This document shows, in pieces, positions 1-7,434 of a DNA stretch of 21,697 nt. The notes under the pieces were generated by a model that saw nothing but the letters and a program-made list of their open reading frames with translations, searched no databases and had not been told where the DNA came from. This stretch comes from Candidatus Cloacimonadota bacterium (lineage in GTDB: Bacteria; Cloacimonadota; Cloacimonadia; JGIOTU-2): assembly GCA_011043895.1 (NCBI GenBank), contig DRBZ01000109.1, positions 1 to 21,697 on the forward strand, read 5' to 3'. Position 1 is the first letter of the stretch. Each line of letters begins with the position of its first letter. Position numbers and translations under genes: made by a program.

Positions 1-171
1 CTGGCGGAGAAGGGTCTCCCATACTTTGTGATTCATTGTTATGCTAGTACTTTGCGACGATATGCACCATCCCTCATCTTTTGTTATTTATTAGGTTGTT
101 GTTGTGTAATAATGAAATAGTGCCACCCCACTTAAAATTTTGGGGGTATGCAAAAAAAGCCTATCTATTTC
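1..171. other. Gene-free leader with a dispersed repeat copy
   Basis: No credible reading frame is present. A short inverted repeat, GGAGA-aggg-TCTCC, lies close to the left edge (about 6-19) and could be the remnant of an intergenic repeat that continues outside the window. Positions 121-151 carry copy A of a repeat family that recurs three more times at 7132-7200, 7435-7505 and 7722-7752, with core AAAATTTTGGGGGTATGC at 134-151. The promoter for the next gene begins immediately after. Confidence 0.5.
121..151 (+). repeat. Dispersed intergenic repeat, copy A
   Basis: The core AAAATTTTGGGGGTATGC at 134-151 matches copy B (7735-7752) at 17 of 18 positions. An upstream AGTGCCA block also matches AGTGTCA in copy B. 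The core is flanked by ACCCC and GGGGT, giving weak dyad symmetry around an AAAATTTT centre. The copy lies 22 bases (end of TATG to TTGACA) upstream of the -35 box of the next gene, the same spacing as in copy B. It may be a repeat relic or a shared promoter-upstream element. Confidence 0.55.
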
Positions 172-201
172 TTGACAAATTCCTGAATATAAAGAAATAA
201 A
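172..201 (+). promoter_or_regulatory. Putative sigma-70 promoter of the secreted-protein gene
   Basis: A perfect TTGACA -35 box is at 172-177. The best -10 candidate is AATAAA at 196-201 with an 18-base spacer, so the -10 is weak. An exact 8-base inverted repeat, TCCTGAAT (181-188) and ATTCAGGA (214-221), brackets the promoter end and overlaps the Shine-Dalgarno sequence AGGAGGT at 218-224. Confidence 0.45.
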
Positions 202-228
202 ATTCAAATTTAAATTCAGGAGGTTCTC

Positions 229-1242
229 ATGAAATATAAAATAAAATTTATCTTTCTGCAATTATTCCTTATACCAACGTTCCTCTTTGCTCAATCTATT
301 ATCTGGGAAGAGGATTTTGAAACAAATCCTGGAACATGGACACTTGACCAGAATTGGAGTATTCAGGGTGGTGCGTTGATGTTATCTTGGTCTCCAACTG
401 TTGCACCTTATGATCTTAGTGCAAAATCTCCGCCGATCAGTCTTCCAGCAAATGTAGGAGATCTAACTGTGACTCAATACATAGATGAATATAGTACGAA
501 TACTGGCGAGGTTGCAAATATTGAGGTAATCCATCCTGATGGTACGGATGTGTTATGGAGTTTCGACCTTGTTGGAATTGACTGGGGAGTAACTGGAGGA
601 CAGGATATCAGTTTTTCACTATATCCCTATGCAGGACAGGTAGTGCAGATCGTTTTCCGAAGTTATGGGGGAAGTACCTTTAATCTTAATTATTGGTATA
701 TCTATAATGTCTCAATCAATGCCTCACTAGACCATGATCTTGCTGCGACAGGAATTTTCGGAGATAGTGATTTGAATATTGGAGAACAGGGTGAATGGCA
801 TGTAACAGTGAAAAATACAGGACTGAATACTGAAAATAACTATTCAGTTTCACTTATGAGAGCTCCTGGAATCGTTCTACAGACAGAAAATATAACTGAT
901 CCACTAGCACCAGATGCTACGACTAATTTTACATTTAACTGGACTCCTGATATCGATGAAGTTGTACAAGTTTATGGTTATGTTGATCTACCTGGTGATG
1001 AATTCGAGTATAATAATTATACAGGATTTTTTCAGGTAAATGTATATCCTCCGGATCCTATTGAGGTGCTTATATGGGATAATGATAATAACTCAGACAT
1101 AGATAATATTGGCACAGAAATATTTTTAGAAAATGCCCTCTCCGCAAATAATATATTGTATGATACCTATACTTATTTACCAGCGGATCTCTCGGCTTAT
1201 GATGCTGTTTTGGTTGCGCTTGGCATCTATTGTCTTGGCTGA
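229..1242 (+). CDS. Secreted multidomain surface protein, 5' part, ending at an in-frame TGA
   Basis: This is the N-terminal 337 residues of a protein that continues in the same frame to 2229. It starts at ATG 229 behind a strong AGGAGGT SD at 218-224. Residues 1-22 form a Sec signal peptide ending in LFAQ. Residues about 23-165 look like a beta-sandwich (MAM/jelly-roll-like) domain rich in aromatic residues. Residues about 168-272 look like a CARDB-type Ig-like domain (DLAATGI, VKNTGLN). From about 275 a Rossmann-like, glutamine-amidotransferase-like fold begins (VLIWDNDNNS, then AYDAVLVALG), and it is cut in mid-domain by TGA at 1240-1242. The domain continues without loss after the TGA, so this is not a natural C-terminus. 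It may be a nonsense mutation, an assembly error or recoding; see findings. Role is inferred: exported, probably cell-surface-anchored, with no enzymatic activity shown. Confidence 0.8.
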   Translation: MKYKIKFIFLQLFLIPTFLFAQSIIWEEDFETNPGTWTLDQNWSIQGGALMLSWSPTVAPYDLSAKSPPISLPANVGDLTVTQYIDEYSTNTGEVANIEVIHPDGTDVLWSFDLVGIDWGVTGGQDISFSLYPYAGQVVQIVFRSYGGSTFNLNYWYIYNVSINASLDHDLAATGIFGDSDLNIGEQGEWHVTVKNTGLNTENNYSVSLMRAPGIVLQTENITDPLAPDATTNFTFNWTPDIDEVVQVYGYVDLPGDEFEYNNYTGFFQVNVYPPDPIEVLIWDNDNNSDIDNIGTEIFLENALSANNILYDTYTYLPADLSAYDAVLVALGIYCLG

Positions 1243-1273
1243 GGTACAACACCTCCTGGTTCCGTCGGAACTA
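1240..1273 (+). other. In-frame TGA with a SECIS-like hairpin downstream
   Basis: TGA is at 1240-1242. A 7-bp hairpin follows: TGGTTCC at 1257-1263 and GGAACTA at 1267-1273, with the three-base loop GTC at 1264-1266 and one G-U pair. The loop starts 22 bases after the TGA and begins with G. That fits the loose published description of bacterial SECIS elements (apical loop about 16-37 bases from UGA, G among the first loop bases). The upstream codons read Tyr-Cys-Leu-Gly, so the site would be C-x-x-U. Many random hairpins satisfy this loose model, and no selenocysteine machinery gene is in the window. Confidence 0.3.
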
Positions 1274-2229
1274 CCCAGCAAACAACCCTTATTAACTATC
1301 TAAACTCTGGAAATCCAATCTATATTGAAGGCTCAGACGTGGGATATTCACATCAGGGAACGGCATTTCTTTCTGCATTAGGCGTAAGTTTCATTTCAAA
1401 CGATACACAAAATATCGGCACAATGACAGGTCAGCCAGGTACAATAACAGATGGATATATTTTCCCTTATAACATTGGCACAGACCCCAACTATTCTGTC
1501 GATGAGATTAGCAGTAGTATGAAAAGCGTGATATTCAAATCCAATAATAGTTATTTAAGAACAATTGCCTACGAAAATGCTCAGTATCGAACAATCACTT
1601 CTTCGCCGGTTCTTGGTGGACTTATAGATGATGGAGATAATACAAAAACTAATCTCATGGCAACATATCTTGGATATTTATTGAAGATTGATGGGAGAGT
1701 GAGGGGAGTGGTTACTAACGCAAATACTGGAGAACCGATTATTGGTGCGAATGTTACAGTAGGTACTGATTTTGATTATACAAATGATTATGGCATGTAT
1801 GCGATTGAATTGCAACCAGGAACGTATTCTCTTACCTGTACGAGTCCCGGTTATGTAGCTTACACTCATCCAAGCAATATCGAGGTTAATTATTGTGAAA
1901 CCACGTGGATTAATATTGAAATGGTACCACTCGTATCAAATGATGATGATATTCTTAGTTTACGTAATGAGATAACCTCCGTTAATCCGAATCCTGTCAT
2001 GACGAATGCAGAAATTTATTTCACTCTTACAGAATCTAAAGCTGTTGATATATCTTTATATAACATCAAGGGACAGAAGCTATCAACCCTACTCTCGGAC
2101 ACAAGACAAGCTGGTACTCACATAATTAAATGGGACAAAGCAACTGATCTTCTAACTCCTGGAGTATATTTTCTGCGTATGAATGTTGATGATAAGAATA
2201 TGGTCAGGAAAGTTCTGGTAATTGAATAG
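1243..2229 (+). CDS. Secreted multidomain surface protein, 3' part with T9SS-like sorting domain
   Basis: This is the in-frame continuation after the TGA, residues 339-666 of the joined protein. The first possible start (GTG 1339, residue 371) has no SD and lies inside a domain, so it is not an independent gene. The piece completes the Rossmann-like domain: NYLNSGNPIYIEGSDVGY resembles the strand-turn region of class I amidotransferase-like folds but has Ser-Asp where the catalytic Cys would be, suggesting a non-catalytic module. Residues about 489-570 are a carboxypeptidase-regulatory-like beta domain (VVTNANTGEPIIGANVTV). The C-terminus from about 581 is a Por/T9SS type A or FlgD-like sorting domain, with NPNPV, then LYNIKGQKL, TPGVYFLRM and a basic KVLVIE end. 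This points to secretion and attachment by a type IX-like route. A terminator follows at 2250-2278. Confidence 0.75.
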   Translation, partial: GTTPPGSVGTTQQTTLINYLNSGNPIYIEGSDVGYSHQGTAFLSALGVSFISNDTQNIGTMTGQPGTITDGYIFPYNIGTDPNYSVDEISSSMKSVIFKSNNSYLRTIAYENAQYRTITSSPVLGGLIDDGDNTKTNLMATYLGYLLKIDGRVRGVVTNANTGEPIIGANVTVGTDFDYTNDYGMYAIELQPGTYSLTCTSPGYVAYTHPSNIEVNYCETTWINIEMVPLVSNDDDILSLRNEITSVNPNPVMTNAEIYFTLTESKAVDISLYNIKGQKLSTLLSDTRQAGTHIIKWDKATDLLTPGVYFLRMNVDDKNMVRKVLVIE

Positions 2230-2249
2230 ATTCTAGACTAGAAAATAGA

Positions 2250-2278
2250 AAAGAGCTGGTGTAGAACCGGCTCTTTTT
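2250..2278. terminator. Bidirectional rho-independent terminator
   Basis: The arms AAAGAGCTGGT (2250-2260) and ACCGGCTCTTT (2266-2276) form an 11-bp stem with one G-U pair and the loop GTAGA. It is followed by a T run on the plus strand (2274-2278). On the minus strand the same hairpin is followed by TTTTCTATTTT, so it can also end transcripts of the tRNA-Glu gene arriving from the right. Confidence 0.9.
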
Positions 2279-2290
2279 GTTGTGGAAAAT

Positions 2291-2365
2291 TGGTAGTCCC
2301 AAGGGGAATCGAACCCCTGTTACCGGAATGAGAATCCGGCGTCCTTACCCCTAGACGATGGGACC
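2291..2365 (-). tRNA. tRNA-Glu (anticodon CUC)
   Basis: Read on the minus strand, the gene starts GGTCCCA and ends TGGGACT-A-CCA, so the 7-bp acceptor stem closes with a first G-U pair and the 3' CCA is encoded. The D arm is GTC...GAC with TAGGGGTAAG. The anticodon arm is CCGGA-TTCTCAT-TCCGG, placing CTC at positions 34-36, which reads the Glu codon GAG. The T arm is AGGGG-TTCGATT-CCCCT. Total length is 75 bases. The short D loop and CGTCTAGGGG region are typical of tRNA-Glu. It has its own likely promoter at 2378-2405 and lies downstream of ndk on the same strand. Confidence 0.95.
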
Positions 2366-2377
2366 ACGTGGGAATGC

Positions 2378-2405
2378 TTTATTTGTAGTGCTCAATTGCT
2401 GTCAA
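2378..2405 (-). promoter_or_regulatory. Putative promoter of tRNA-Glu
   Basis: On the minus strand there is a perfect TTGACA -35 (plus-strand TGTCAA at 2400-2405), then a 16-base spacer, then AATAAA (plus-strand TTTATT at 2378-2383). The predicted start lies a few bases before the tRNA 5' end at 2365. The -10 has the same AATAAA form as that proposed at 196-201. Confidence 0.5.
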
Positions 2406-2428
2406 GAATTACAAAATCCGGGATTCAA

Positions 2429-2833
2429 TCATTCTGGAAATATCAGCCCGATCTCTCTTTTTGCACTTTGTGATGAATCCGATGCATGAACAGCATTTTC
2501 AGTAAACGAATCTGCAAAAAGGTAACGGATAGTACCAAGTGCTGCTTTTTCGGGATTTGTATTTCCAACGAGTTCGCGTAACTTTATAATCGCATCTTCG
2601 CGGATTAATACCGCGCCGACTATATTCCCGGATAACATGAAAGATTTGAGGGTTTCATAGAAACTCTTTCCAATGTGTTCTGCGTAGAATTTGTCAGCTA
2701 ATTCATTATCCATTCTGAACATCTTGAGTTTAGTTATCTCAAATTCATTATCTTCGATCATTTTTAAAATAGCGCCAATTGCATTTTTCTTTGTTGCATT
2801 TGGTTTGATTAGCAATAAGGTTTTTTCTATCAT
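2429..2833 (-). CDS. ndk: Nucleoside diphosphate kinase
   Basis: This enzyme transfers the gamma-phosphate from ATP to other (d)NDPs in the cytosol through a phosphohistidine intermediate. The 134-residue product has the usual family length. It starts MIEKTLLLIKPNA, with the conserved Lys10, and carries the catalytic motif NAVHASDS with His116, followed by SAKREI. The family consensus is N-x-x-H-G-S-D, so Ala replaces the usual Gly. ATG at 2831-2833 was chosen over the upstream in-frame TTG because a GAGG SD lies about nine bases before it and the longer form would place that SD inside the coding region. The stop is TGA. It is transcribed leftwards towards tRNA-Glu and divergently from the carbonic anhydrase gene. 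Confidence 0.95.
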   Translation of the reverse strand: MIEKTLLLIKPNATKKNAIGAILKMIEDNEFEITKLKMFRMDNELADKFYAEHIGKSFYETLKSFMLSGNIVGAVLIREDAIIKLRELVGNTNPEKAALGTIRYLFADSFTENAVHASDSSQSAKREIGLIFPE

Positions 2834-2975
2834 TTGTTGTAACCTCAATTTCTTATTTCTTTTAAGACATCTTGTTCAAGCTCTCAGATATATGACAATT
2901 TTTTTAGAAATTTACAAAGAATCTTTACAGGATAAATTGGCACTGCACAAGTCGGGTAAAGCATCGGGAGTATCT

Positions 2976-3575
2976 ATGTCACTATTGAAATTACTTGAAG
3001 GTCATAAGCGATTTAAGATTGAGTTCGATGAAAAACAGAAGCTCTATCAATCCTTGGTTGAGAATGGACAATGTCCAAAAATTCTATGGATTGGCTGTTC
3101 AGACTCACGAGTTATACCAGAAAAAATTGTTGATGCGGAACCTGGAGAGCTTTTTGTCATAAGAAATATCGCGAATATTATTCCTCCAGCAAAAGCAAAT
3201 GATCTCTGTTCCAGTGCAGTACTTGAATATGCAGTAGTCCATCTGGAAGTAGAACACATTGTAATTTGCGGACATACTGGTTGTGGCGGAATTACTGAAT
3301 TATGTATGGGAGTTTCTGGCAACTCATCGATCTGCAAATGGTTGAGGTTTGCCAAAGATGCGACTTCGAGCAGTGATCCAGGAGATATCGAGAATACTAT
3401 CAAACGAAATATCCTACTGCAGGAAGAACATCTGAAAACATTTGATTTTATTATTGAAAGAGAAAAAGAAATCACGATACATAAGTGGTTATATGATATG
3501 AAATCCGGAGATATTACTATCTTCGATAACGTTACAAAAAGATGGATTGACGTAGACAAAGATGAATCTCGCTAA
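2976..3575 (+). CDS. Beta-class carbonic anhydrase
   Basis: This is a zinc enzyme that interconverts CO2 and bicarbonate. The 199-residue product carries the beta-class ligand set: Cys41 and Asp43 in GCSDSR (with Arg45 forming the Asp-Arg dyad), and His100 and Cys103 in GHTGCGG. The frame is open back to 2691, across ndk on the other strand, but ATG 2976 is preferred. It follows GGGAG at 2966-2970 by five bases and gives the familiar N-terminus MSLLKLLEGHKRF. The ATG at 2892 has no SD. The gene stands alone between ndk (divergent) and acs. It probably supplies bicarbonate for carboxylation or balances CO2 during acid metabolism, which is inference. Confidence 0.93.
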   Translation: MSLLKLLEGHKRFKIEFDEKQKLYQSLVENGQCPKILWIGCSDSRVIPEKIVDAEPGELFVIRNIANIIPPAKANDLCSSAVLEYAVVHLEVEHIVICGHTGCGGITELCMGVSGNSSICKWLRFAKDATSSSDPGDIENTIKRNILLQEEHLKTFDFIIEREKEITIHKWLYDMKSGDITIFDNVTKRWIDVDKDESR

Positions 3576-3590
3576 GCCTGAAAAAATCAT

Positions 3591-3668
3591 TATTCATGAA
3601 TATTCTGAAAAAGTTTGAAAAATTCTTGACTTATTAAATGTGTCCATAGGGATAACGATAAATCGTTA
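3591..3668 (+). promoter_or_regulatory. Likely acs promoter region with two palindromes
   Basis: The region holds a perfect 12-base palindrome TATTCATGAATA (3591-3602), a TTGACT -35-like hexamer (3626-3631) and a perfect 7-2-7 inverted repeat TAACGATAAATCGTTA (3653-3668). No convincing -10 box can be placed, and GATAAC at 3651-3656 would give a 19-base spacer. The second palindrome falls where the -10/+1 region should be and ends about ten bases before the SD GGAGG (3678-3682), which is a typical operator position. Confidence 0.35.
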
Positions 3669-3693
3669 AAAATCAACGGAGGAAAGGCAAAAA

Positions 3694-5679
3694 ATGACTG
3701 AAAAAAAAGGAATTGATACGCTCATGAGCAAAGGGAGAACATTCCCTCCACCAGAAAGAATCAAGAAGAATGCCTACATTACTTCATTAGAACAGTACAA
3801 AGAAATGTGGGAAAAATCTATCAAAGATCCTGATGGTTTCTGGCTGGAACAGGCAAAGTCACTTGATTGGTTCAAAGAGCCAACTGTGGGATTGAAATAC
3901 ACATGGAAAACAAAAGAGCGAATTATCAAACATACCTGGTTTGAAGATGGTGAACTTAATGTAAGTTATAACTGTCTGGACAGACACCTTGGCACACCAA
4001 TTGCAAAAAAGACAGCTATTTTGTGGCAGGGTGAGGCTGATGATGATGTAAAGAAGTACACCTATGAAGAACTTCATCATGAGGTATGTAAGTTTGCTAA
4101 TGTTCTTAAAGCAAAAGGAATCAAAAAGGGTGACAGAGTAGCAATCTACATGCCCATGGTTCCTGAACTGGCAATCACCATGCTCGCATGCACAAGAGTC
4201 GGTGCGATTCATTCAATTATCTTTGGCGGATTCAGTGCAGACGCTATTCGTGGCAGAGTGAATGACTCAGATTGCAGAATGCTTATCACAGCAAATGTCT
4301 CACGTCGCGCAGGCAAGCATATTCATCTTAAAGATATTTCTGATGAAGCGCTAAAAGAAACTCCAACCATTGAAAGCGTCATTGTGATAAAAGTTAATGA
4401 TGAACCCTGTCACATGGAAGAAGGACGTGATTTCTGGTATCATGAAGAAATGGATAAAGTTGATGCAGTTTGCGAACCTGAGCATATGAATGCTGAAGAT
4501 GAACTCTTTATACTTTATACTTCCGGTTCTACTGGCAAGCCAAAAGGTGTGGTTCACACGACAGGTGGCTACCTGCTGTATACTTCCTTAACTCATAAAC
4601 TTGTCTTCAATATTCATGATGATGATATTTACTGGTGTACTGCTGATATCGGCTGGGTTACTGGGCACAGCTATATCGTGTATGGACCACTGGCAAACGG
4701 TGCAACCTCACTTATGTTCGAGGGTGTACCCACCTATCCTGATGCAGGAAGATTCTGGCAGATATGTGATAAATTCGGTGTGACAGTTTTCTATACTGCT
4801 CCCACTGCAATCAGAGCACTTATGAGACTTGGTGATGAATGGCCAGCTAAGTATAAGCTTGATACGATGAGAATACTTGGTACTGTTGGTGAACCAATAA
4901 ATCCCGAAGCATGGATGTGGTATTACGAGAAGATTGGACACGGCAATTGCCCTATCGTAGATACCTGGTGGCAGACCGAAACTGGCGGCTTTATGATCAC
5001 TCCGCTTCCTGGAGCTTTTACAATAAAACCCGGAAGTGCTTCCAAGCCTTTCTTTGGTGTGGAACCCGCTGTTCTTCGTGATGATGGCACTCCTTGTGAT
5101 GTTAATGAAGGTGGCAAACTTTGTATTCGCAAACCCTGGCCTGCAATGATGAGAACTATGTGGGGAGATCATGACCGTTTTATAGAAACGTATTTCTCCA
5201 TGTATGATGATATCTATTTCGCGGGTGACGGTTGCAGAATAGATGAAGATGGTGATTACTGGTTACTTGGCAGAATTGATGATGTCGTGAACGTTTCCGG
5301 TCATAGAATTGGTACTGCAGAGGTAGAAAGCGCACTGGTAAGTCATTCAGCAGTCGCTGAAGCTGCGGTCACACCGATTCCACATGAGATCAAAGGACAG
5401 GGTCTCTATGCCTTTGTCACACTTGTTGGCGGTGTGGAACCTACAGAAGAGCTTAAGAAAGAACTCGTGAAACATGTACGTTCCGAAATTGGACCTATTG
5501 CAACACCTGAAGCAATCCAGTGGGCACCAGCACTTCCTAAGACTCGGTCAGGAAAGATTATGCGTCGTATTCTTCGCAAGATCGCAGAAAAAAGTACTGA
5601 TAATCTTGGTGACGTGACCACACTTGCAGATCCAAGCGTCGTTGAAAAACTCATAGAAGAACGCAAATTGATCGACTAA
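3694..5679 (+). CDS. acs: Acetyl-CoA synthetase (AMP-forming)
   Basis: This enzyme activates acetate to acetyl-CoA via acetyl-AMP, using ATP and CoA. At 661 residues it is the usual full length for the family. Visible motifs are the adenylate-forming core YTSGSTGKPKGVVH (about residues 273-287), the ACS-specific YWCTADIGWVTGHSYIVYGP (about 310-330), DTWWQTETGG (about 423-432), the hinge region GRIDDVVNVSGHRIGTAE (about 525) and the C-terminal PKTRSGKIMRR. The catalytic Lys is at about 621, the residue reversibly acetylated in many homologues. GGAGG is 11 bases before the ATG and a second AAAGG lies closer, so translation is well supported. A terminator follows at 5694-5725 and an OFA transporter gene comes next. 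Together they suggest uptake or exchange and activation of short monocarboxylates. Confidence 0.96.
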   Translation: MTEKKGIDTLMSKGRTFPPPERIKKNAYITSLEQYKEMWEKSIKDPDGFWLEQAKSLDWFKEPTVGLKYTWKTKERIIKHTWFEDGELNVSYNCLDRHLGTPIAKKTAILWQGEADDDVKKYTYEELHHEVCKFANVLKAKGIKKGDRVAIYMPMVPELAITMLACTRVGAIHSIIFGGFSADAIRGRVNDSDCRMLITANVSRRAGKHIHLKDISDEALKETPTIESVIVIKVNDEPCHMEEGRDFWYHEEMDKVDAVCEPEHMNAEDELFILYTSGSTGKPKGVVHTTGGYLLYTSLTHKLVFNIHDDDIYWCTADIGWVTGHSYIVYGPLANGATSLMFEGVPTYPDAGRFWQICDKFGVTVFYTAPTAIRALMRLGDEWPAKYKLDTMRILGTVGEPINPEAWMWYYEKIGHGNCPIVDTWWQTETGGFMITPLPGAFTIKPGSASKPFFGVEPAVLRDDGTPCDVNEGGKLCIRKPWPAMMRTMWGDHDRFIETYFSMYDDIYFAGDGCRIDEDGDYWLLGRIDDVVNVSGHRIGTAEVESALVSHSAVAEAAVTPIPHEIKGQGLYAFVTLVGGVEPTEELKKELVKHVRSEIGPIATPEAIQWAPALPKTRSGKIMRRILRKIAEKSTDNLGDVTTLADPSVVEKLIEERKLID

Positions 5680-5693
5680 ATTACTAATAATAT

Positions 5694-5725
5694 AAAGCCG
5701 GGGCTTAATGAGTTCCGGCTTTTTA
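5694..5725 (+). terminator. Rho-independent terminator after acs
   Basis: The arms AAAGCCGG (5694-5701) and CCGGCTTT (5715-5722) form an 8-bp stem with a 13-base loop and a T tail. It lies only about 25 bases before the MFS gene start, so the transporter is either expressed by read-through or from a promoter inside the end of acs. Confidence 0.8.
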
Positions 5726-5748
5726 TGATAAAATCGAAAAGGAGAAAC

Positions 5749-7005
5749 ATGGCTGAACAGAAAATAATGAACAGGTGGCTTGCTGTAGTTGGAGCGATCA
5801 TCATTCAACTCTGTCTCGGAGCTATTTATGCATGGTCAGTTTTCACAAAACCTCTTGTAGATGCCGGCTGGACTAAGACACAAACACAAGCAGTATTTGC
5901 AGCCGGGCTTGCACTTTTTGCTATTGTAATGGTCATCGCAGGAAGACTGATGCCCAAGCTTGGTCCACGCAAACTTGCAATTGCCGGAGGAGTCGTACTT
6001 GGACTTGGGTATTTCCTTGCTGGTCTTTTTGGTGGAACTAATTTCTGGCTCGTTTTCATTTTTGTTGGTATAGTTGGTGGTTCTGGTATCGGGCTTGCAT
6101 ATGTTGTTCCTATAGCAGTTGGTATGCGATGGTTCCCTGATAAAAAAGGTTTAATTACCGGATTGGCAGTTGCTGGATTTGGATTTGGCGCTTTGCTTTG
6201 GGTAAAACTTGCAGGTACTTGGGGGAACCTCATTGCAGTATACGGACTTAGTAAAACATTCTCTATTTATGGAATTATTTTCTTCCTTGCAGTACTCATT
6301 GGTAGTATATGGATGACCTTTCCCCCAAAGGAATGGAAACCAGATGGATGGGTACCCACTGAAGCTGAGAAAAAAGTGGATGATGTTAAATATCAACTAA
6401 AGAGCAACCAAATGCTGAAAACTCCTCAGTTCTATATGATCTGGTTGACTTTTGTTTTTGGTGCTGGTGCAGGTTTGATGAGTATTGGGCTTATGAAACT
6501 CTTTCCAATGCAGGCACTAATGGAAGCTGGTATTTCGGAAGCAGCAGCATCAGGTATTGCAGGCACTGCTATGGCAGTATTCTTCTCACTAGCAAATGGA
6601 CTAGGGAGGATTGCCTGGGGAGCACTGAGCGACAAGCTCGGACGTAAAACCTCGATAGTTATCATGATGCTCACACAGGGCATTTTTGTGATTCTTTTCC
6701 AATGGATTGCAGGAATTCCTGCATTGCTTTATATCGGTGCAGCATTGATCGGTTTTAATTTTGGCGGTAACTTCTCACTTTTCCCAACGATTACTGCGGA
6801 TACATTTGGAACAAAATATATTGGACAAAATTACGGCTGGATTTTCCTTGCTTATGGAGTAGGCGGCATATTTGGTCCTATTCTTGGTGGAAAACTCGGA
6901 GATATGGGTAATTTCCCGCTTGCATTCATCATCTGCGGAGTGCTCTGTATTGTTGCAGCAGGAATTATTTCTCGCGTGAAACCTCCAAAACATGAGGTCG
7001 AATAA
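5749..7005 (+). CDS. OFA-family MFS transporter (monocarboxylate/oxalate-formate type)
   Basis: This is an inner-membrane major facilitator of 418 residues with about 12 hydrophobic segments. The start NRWLAVVGAIIIQLCLGAIYAWSVF (here split: NRWLAVVGAIII, then QLCLGAIYAWSVF) is characteristic of the oxalate/formate antiporter family. An MFS loop motif appears as GRLMPKLGPRK between the second and third segments, and GRIAWGALSDKLGRK appears in the second half. The frame is open from ATG 5725, but that codon lies in the terminator. ATG 5749 follows GGAG at 5741-5744 and is preferred. The substrate cannot be read from sequence. Because acs lies next to it, acetate, formate, lactate or a similar monocarboxylate is the best guess. 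A terminator follows at 7035-7065. Confidence 0.88.
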   Translation: MAEQKIMNRWLAVVGAIIIQLCLGAIYAWSVFTKPLVDAGWTKTQTQAVFAAGLALFAIVMVIAGRLMPKLGPRKLAIAGGVVLGLGYFLAGLFGGTNFWLVFIFVGIVGGSGIGLAYVVPIAVGMRWFPDKKGLITGLAVAGFGFGALLWVKLAGTWGNLIAVYGLSKTFSIYGIIFFLAVLIGSIWMTFPPKEWKPDGWVPTEAEKKVDDVKYQLKSNQMLKTPQFYMIWLTFVFGAGAGLMSIGLMKLFPMQALMEAGISEAAASGIAGTAMAVFFSLANGLGRIAWGALSDKLGRKTSIVIMMLTQGIFVILFQWIAGIPALLYIGAALIGFNFGGNFSLFPTITADTFGTKYIGQNYGWIFLAYGVGGIFGPILGGKLGDMGNFPLAFIICGVLCIVAAGIISRVKPPKHEVE

Positions 7006-7034
7006 ATAGTCCTTAATATCCCCTTACATAAACA

Positions 7035-7065
7035 ACGGATCGGCATTTTGGTCGGTCCGTTTTTA
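7035..7065 (+). terminator. Rho-independent terminator after the MFS gene
   Basis: ACGGATCG (7035-7042) pairs with CGGTCCGT (7053-7060) over 8 bp, with one T-G wobble and a ten-base loop. A run of T follows to 7065. Confidence 0.88.
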
Positions 7066-7131
7066 TAAGAGATATATTTAGAAATTTTGGAATTTTGTAA
7101 TCTCATGAACAATTCAAATGAAAATTTACAA

Positions 7132-7200
7132 TCAGGCATACCCCCAGAAATTCAGAGAAAAATCCTGAGAAGTACTATGAATAGATGGTTTGCAGGATTC
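7132..7200 (-). repeat. Dispersed intergenic repeat, copy C
   Basis: It begins TCAGGCATACCCCCAGAAAT on the plus strand, so the core is inverted relative to copies A and B. Aligned without gaps to copy D (7435 onward), about 49 of 69 positions agree by hand count. Conserved blocks are GGCATAC, CCCA, AAATT, AGAG and GGTTTG.AGG. Confidence 0.6.
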
Positions 7201-7372
7201 TTGGAGTGGAAAATTGCTTACAGAAAAACTAAAACAATTAACATACATATCATATTATACTCTATATGATTTATCATGCTCTTTTTGTTTGCGCTAAACA
7301 TGGTTGTTTCGTATGGTTTTATTTCGTGTCATTATCAAAAATTTTTATACTTCTAATTAATTTTGGTAGTAA

Positions 7373-7392
7373 CGCAAGATCCCAATCTTGCG
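7373..7392. repeat. Perfect 8-bp inverted repeat
   Basis: CGCAAGAT (7373-7380) and ATCTTGCG (7385-7392) form a perfect stem with the loop CCCA. No T run follows, so it is not an obvious terminator. It looks like a REP-type palindrome within the repeat-rich gap. Confidence 0.6.
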
Positions 7393-7434
7393 GATTTGGT
7401 AACAGACTTATCAATCAACTCAAGCTTTGCTACA

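Noticed and set aside
1240..1242. TGA read as Trp or Gly through an alternative genetic code
   Set aside because: Several clear genes here end in TGA (ndk, the DUF58 gene, the DUF4381-like gene, batB, batD, pgsC), and the proteins use TGG for Trp, so the standard code holds.
1339..2229. Independent gene starting at GTG 1339
   Set aside because: It is in the same frame as 229-1242, has no SD, and starts inside a domain whose first half is in the upstream piece. It is the continuation of one interrupted gene.
2691..2975. N-terminal extension of the carbonic anhydrase back to 2691
   Set aside because: It would run antisense through ndk and lacks an SD. ATG 2976 has GGGAG at correct spacing and a family-typical N-terminus.
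5725..5748. Earlier start of the MFS transporter at 5725
   Set aside because: The codon is in the tail of the acs terminator with no SD, whereas ATG 5749 has GGAG upstream and a normal OFA N-terminus.
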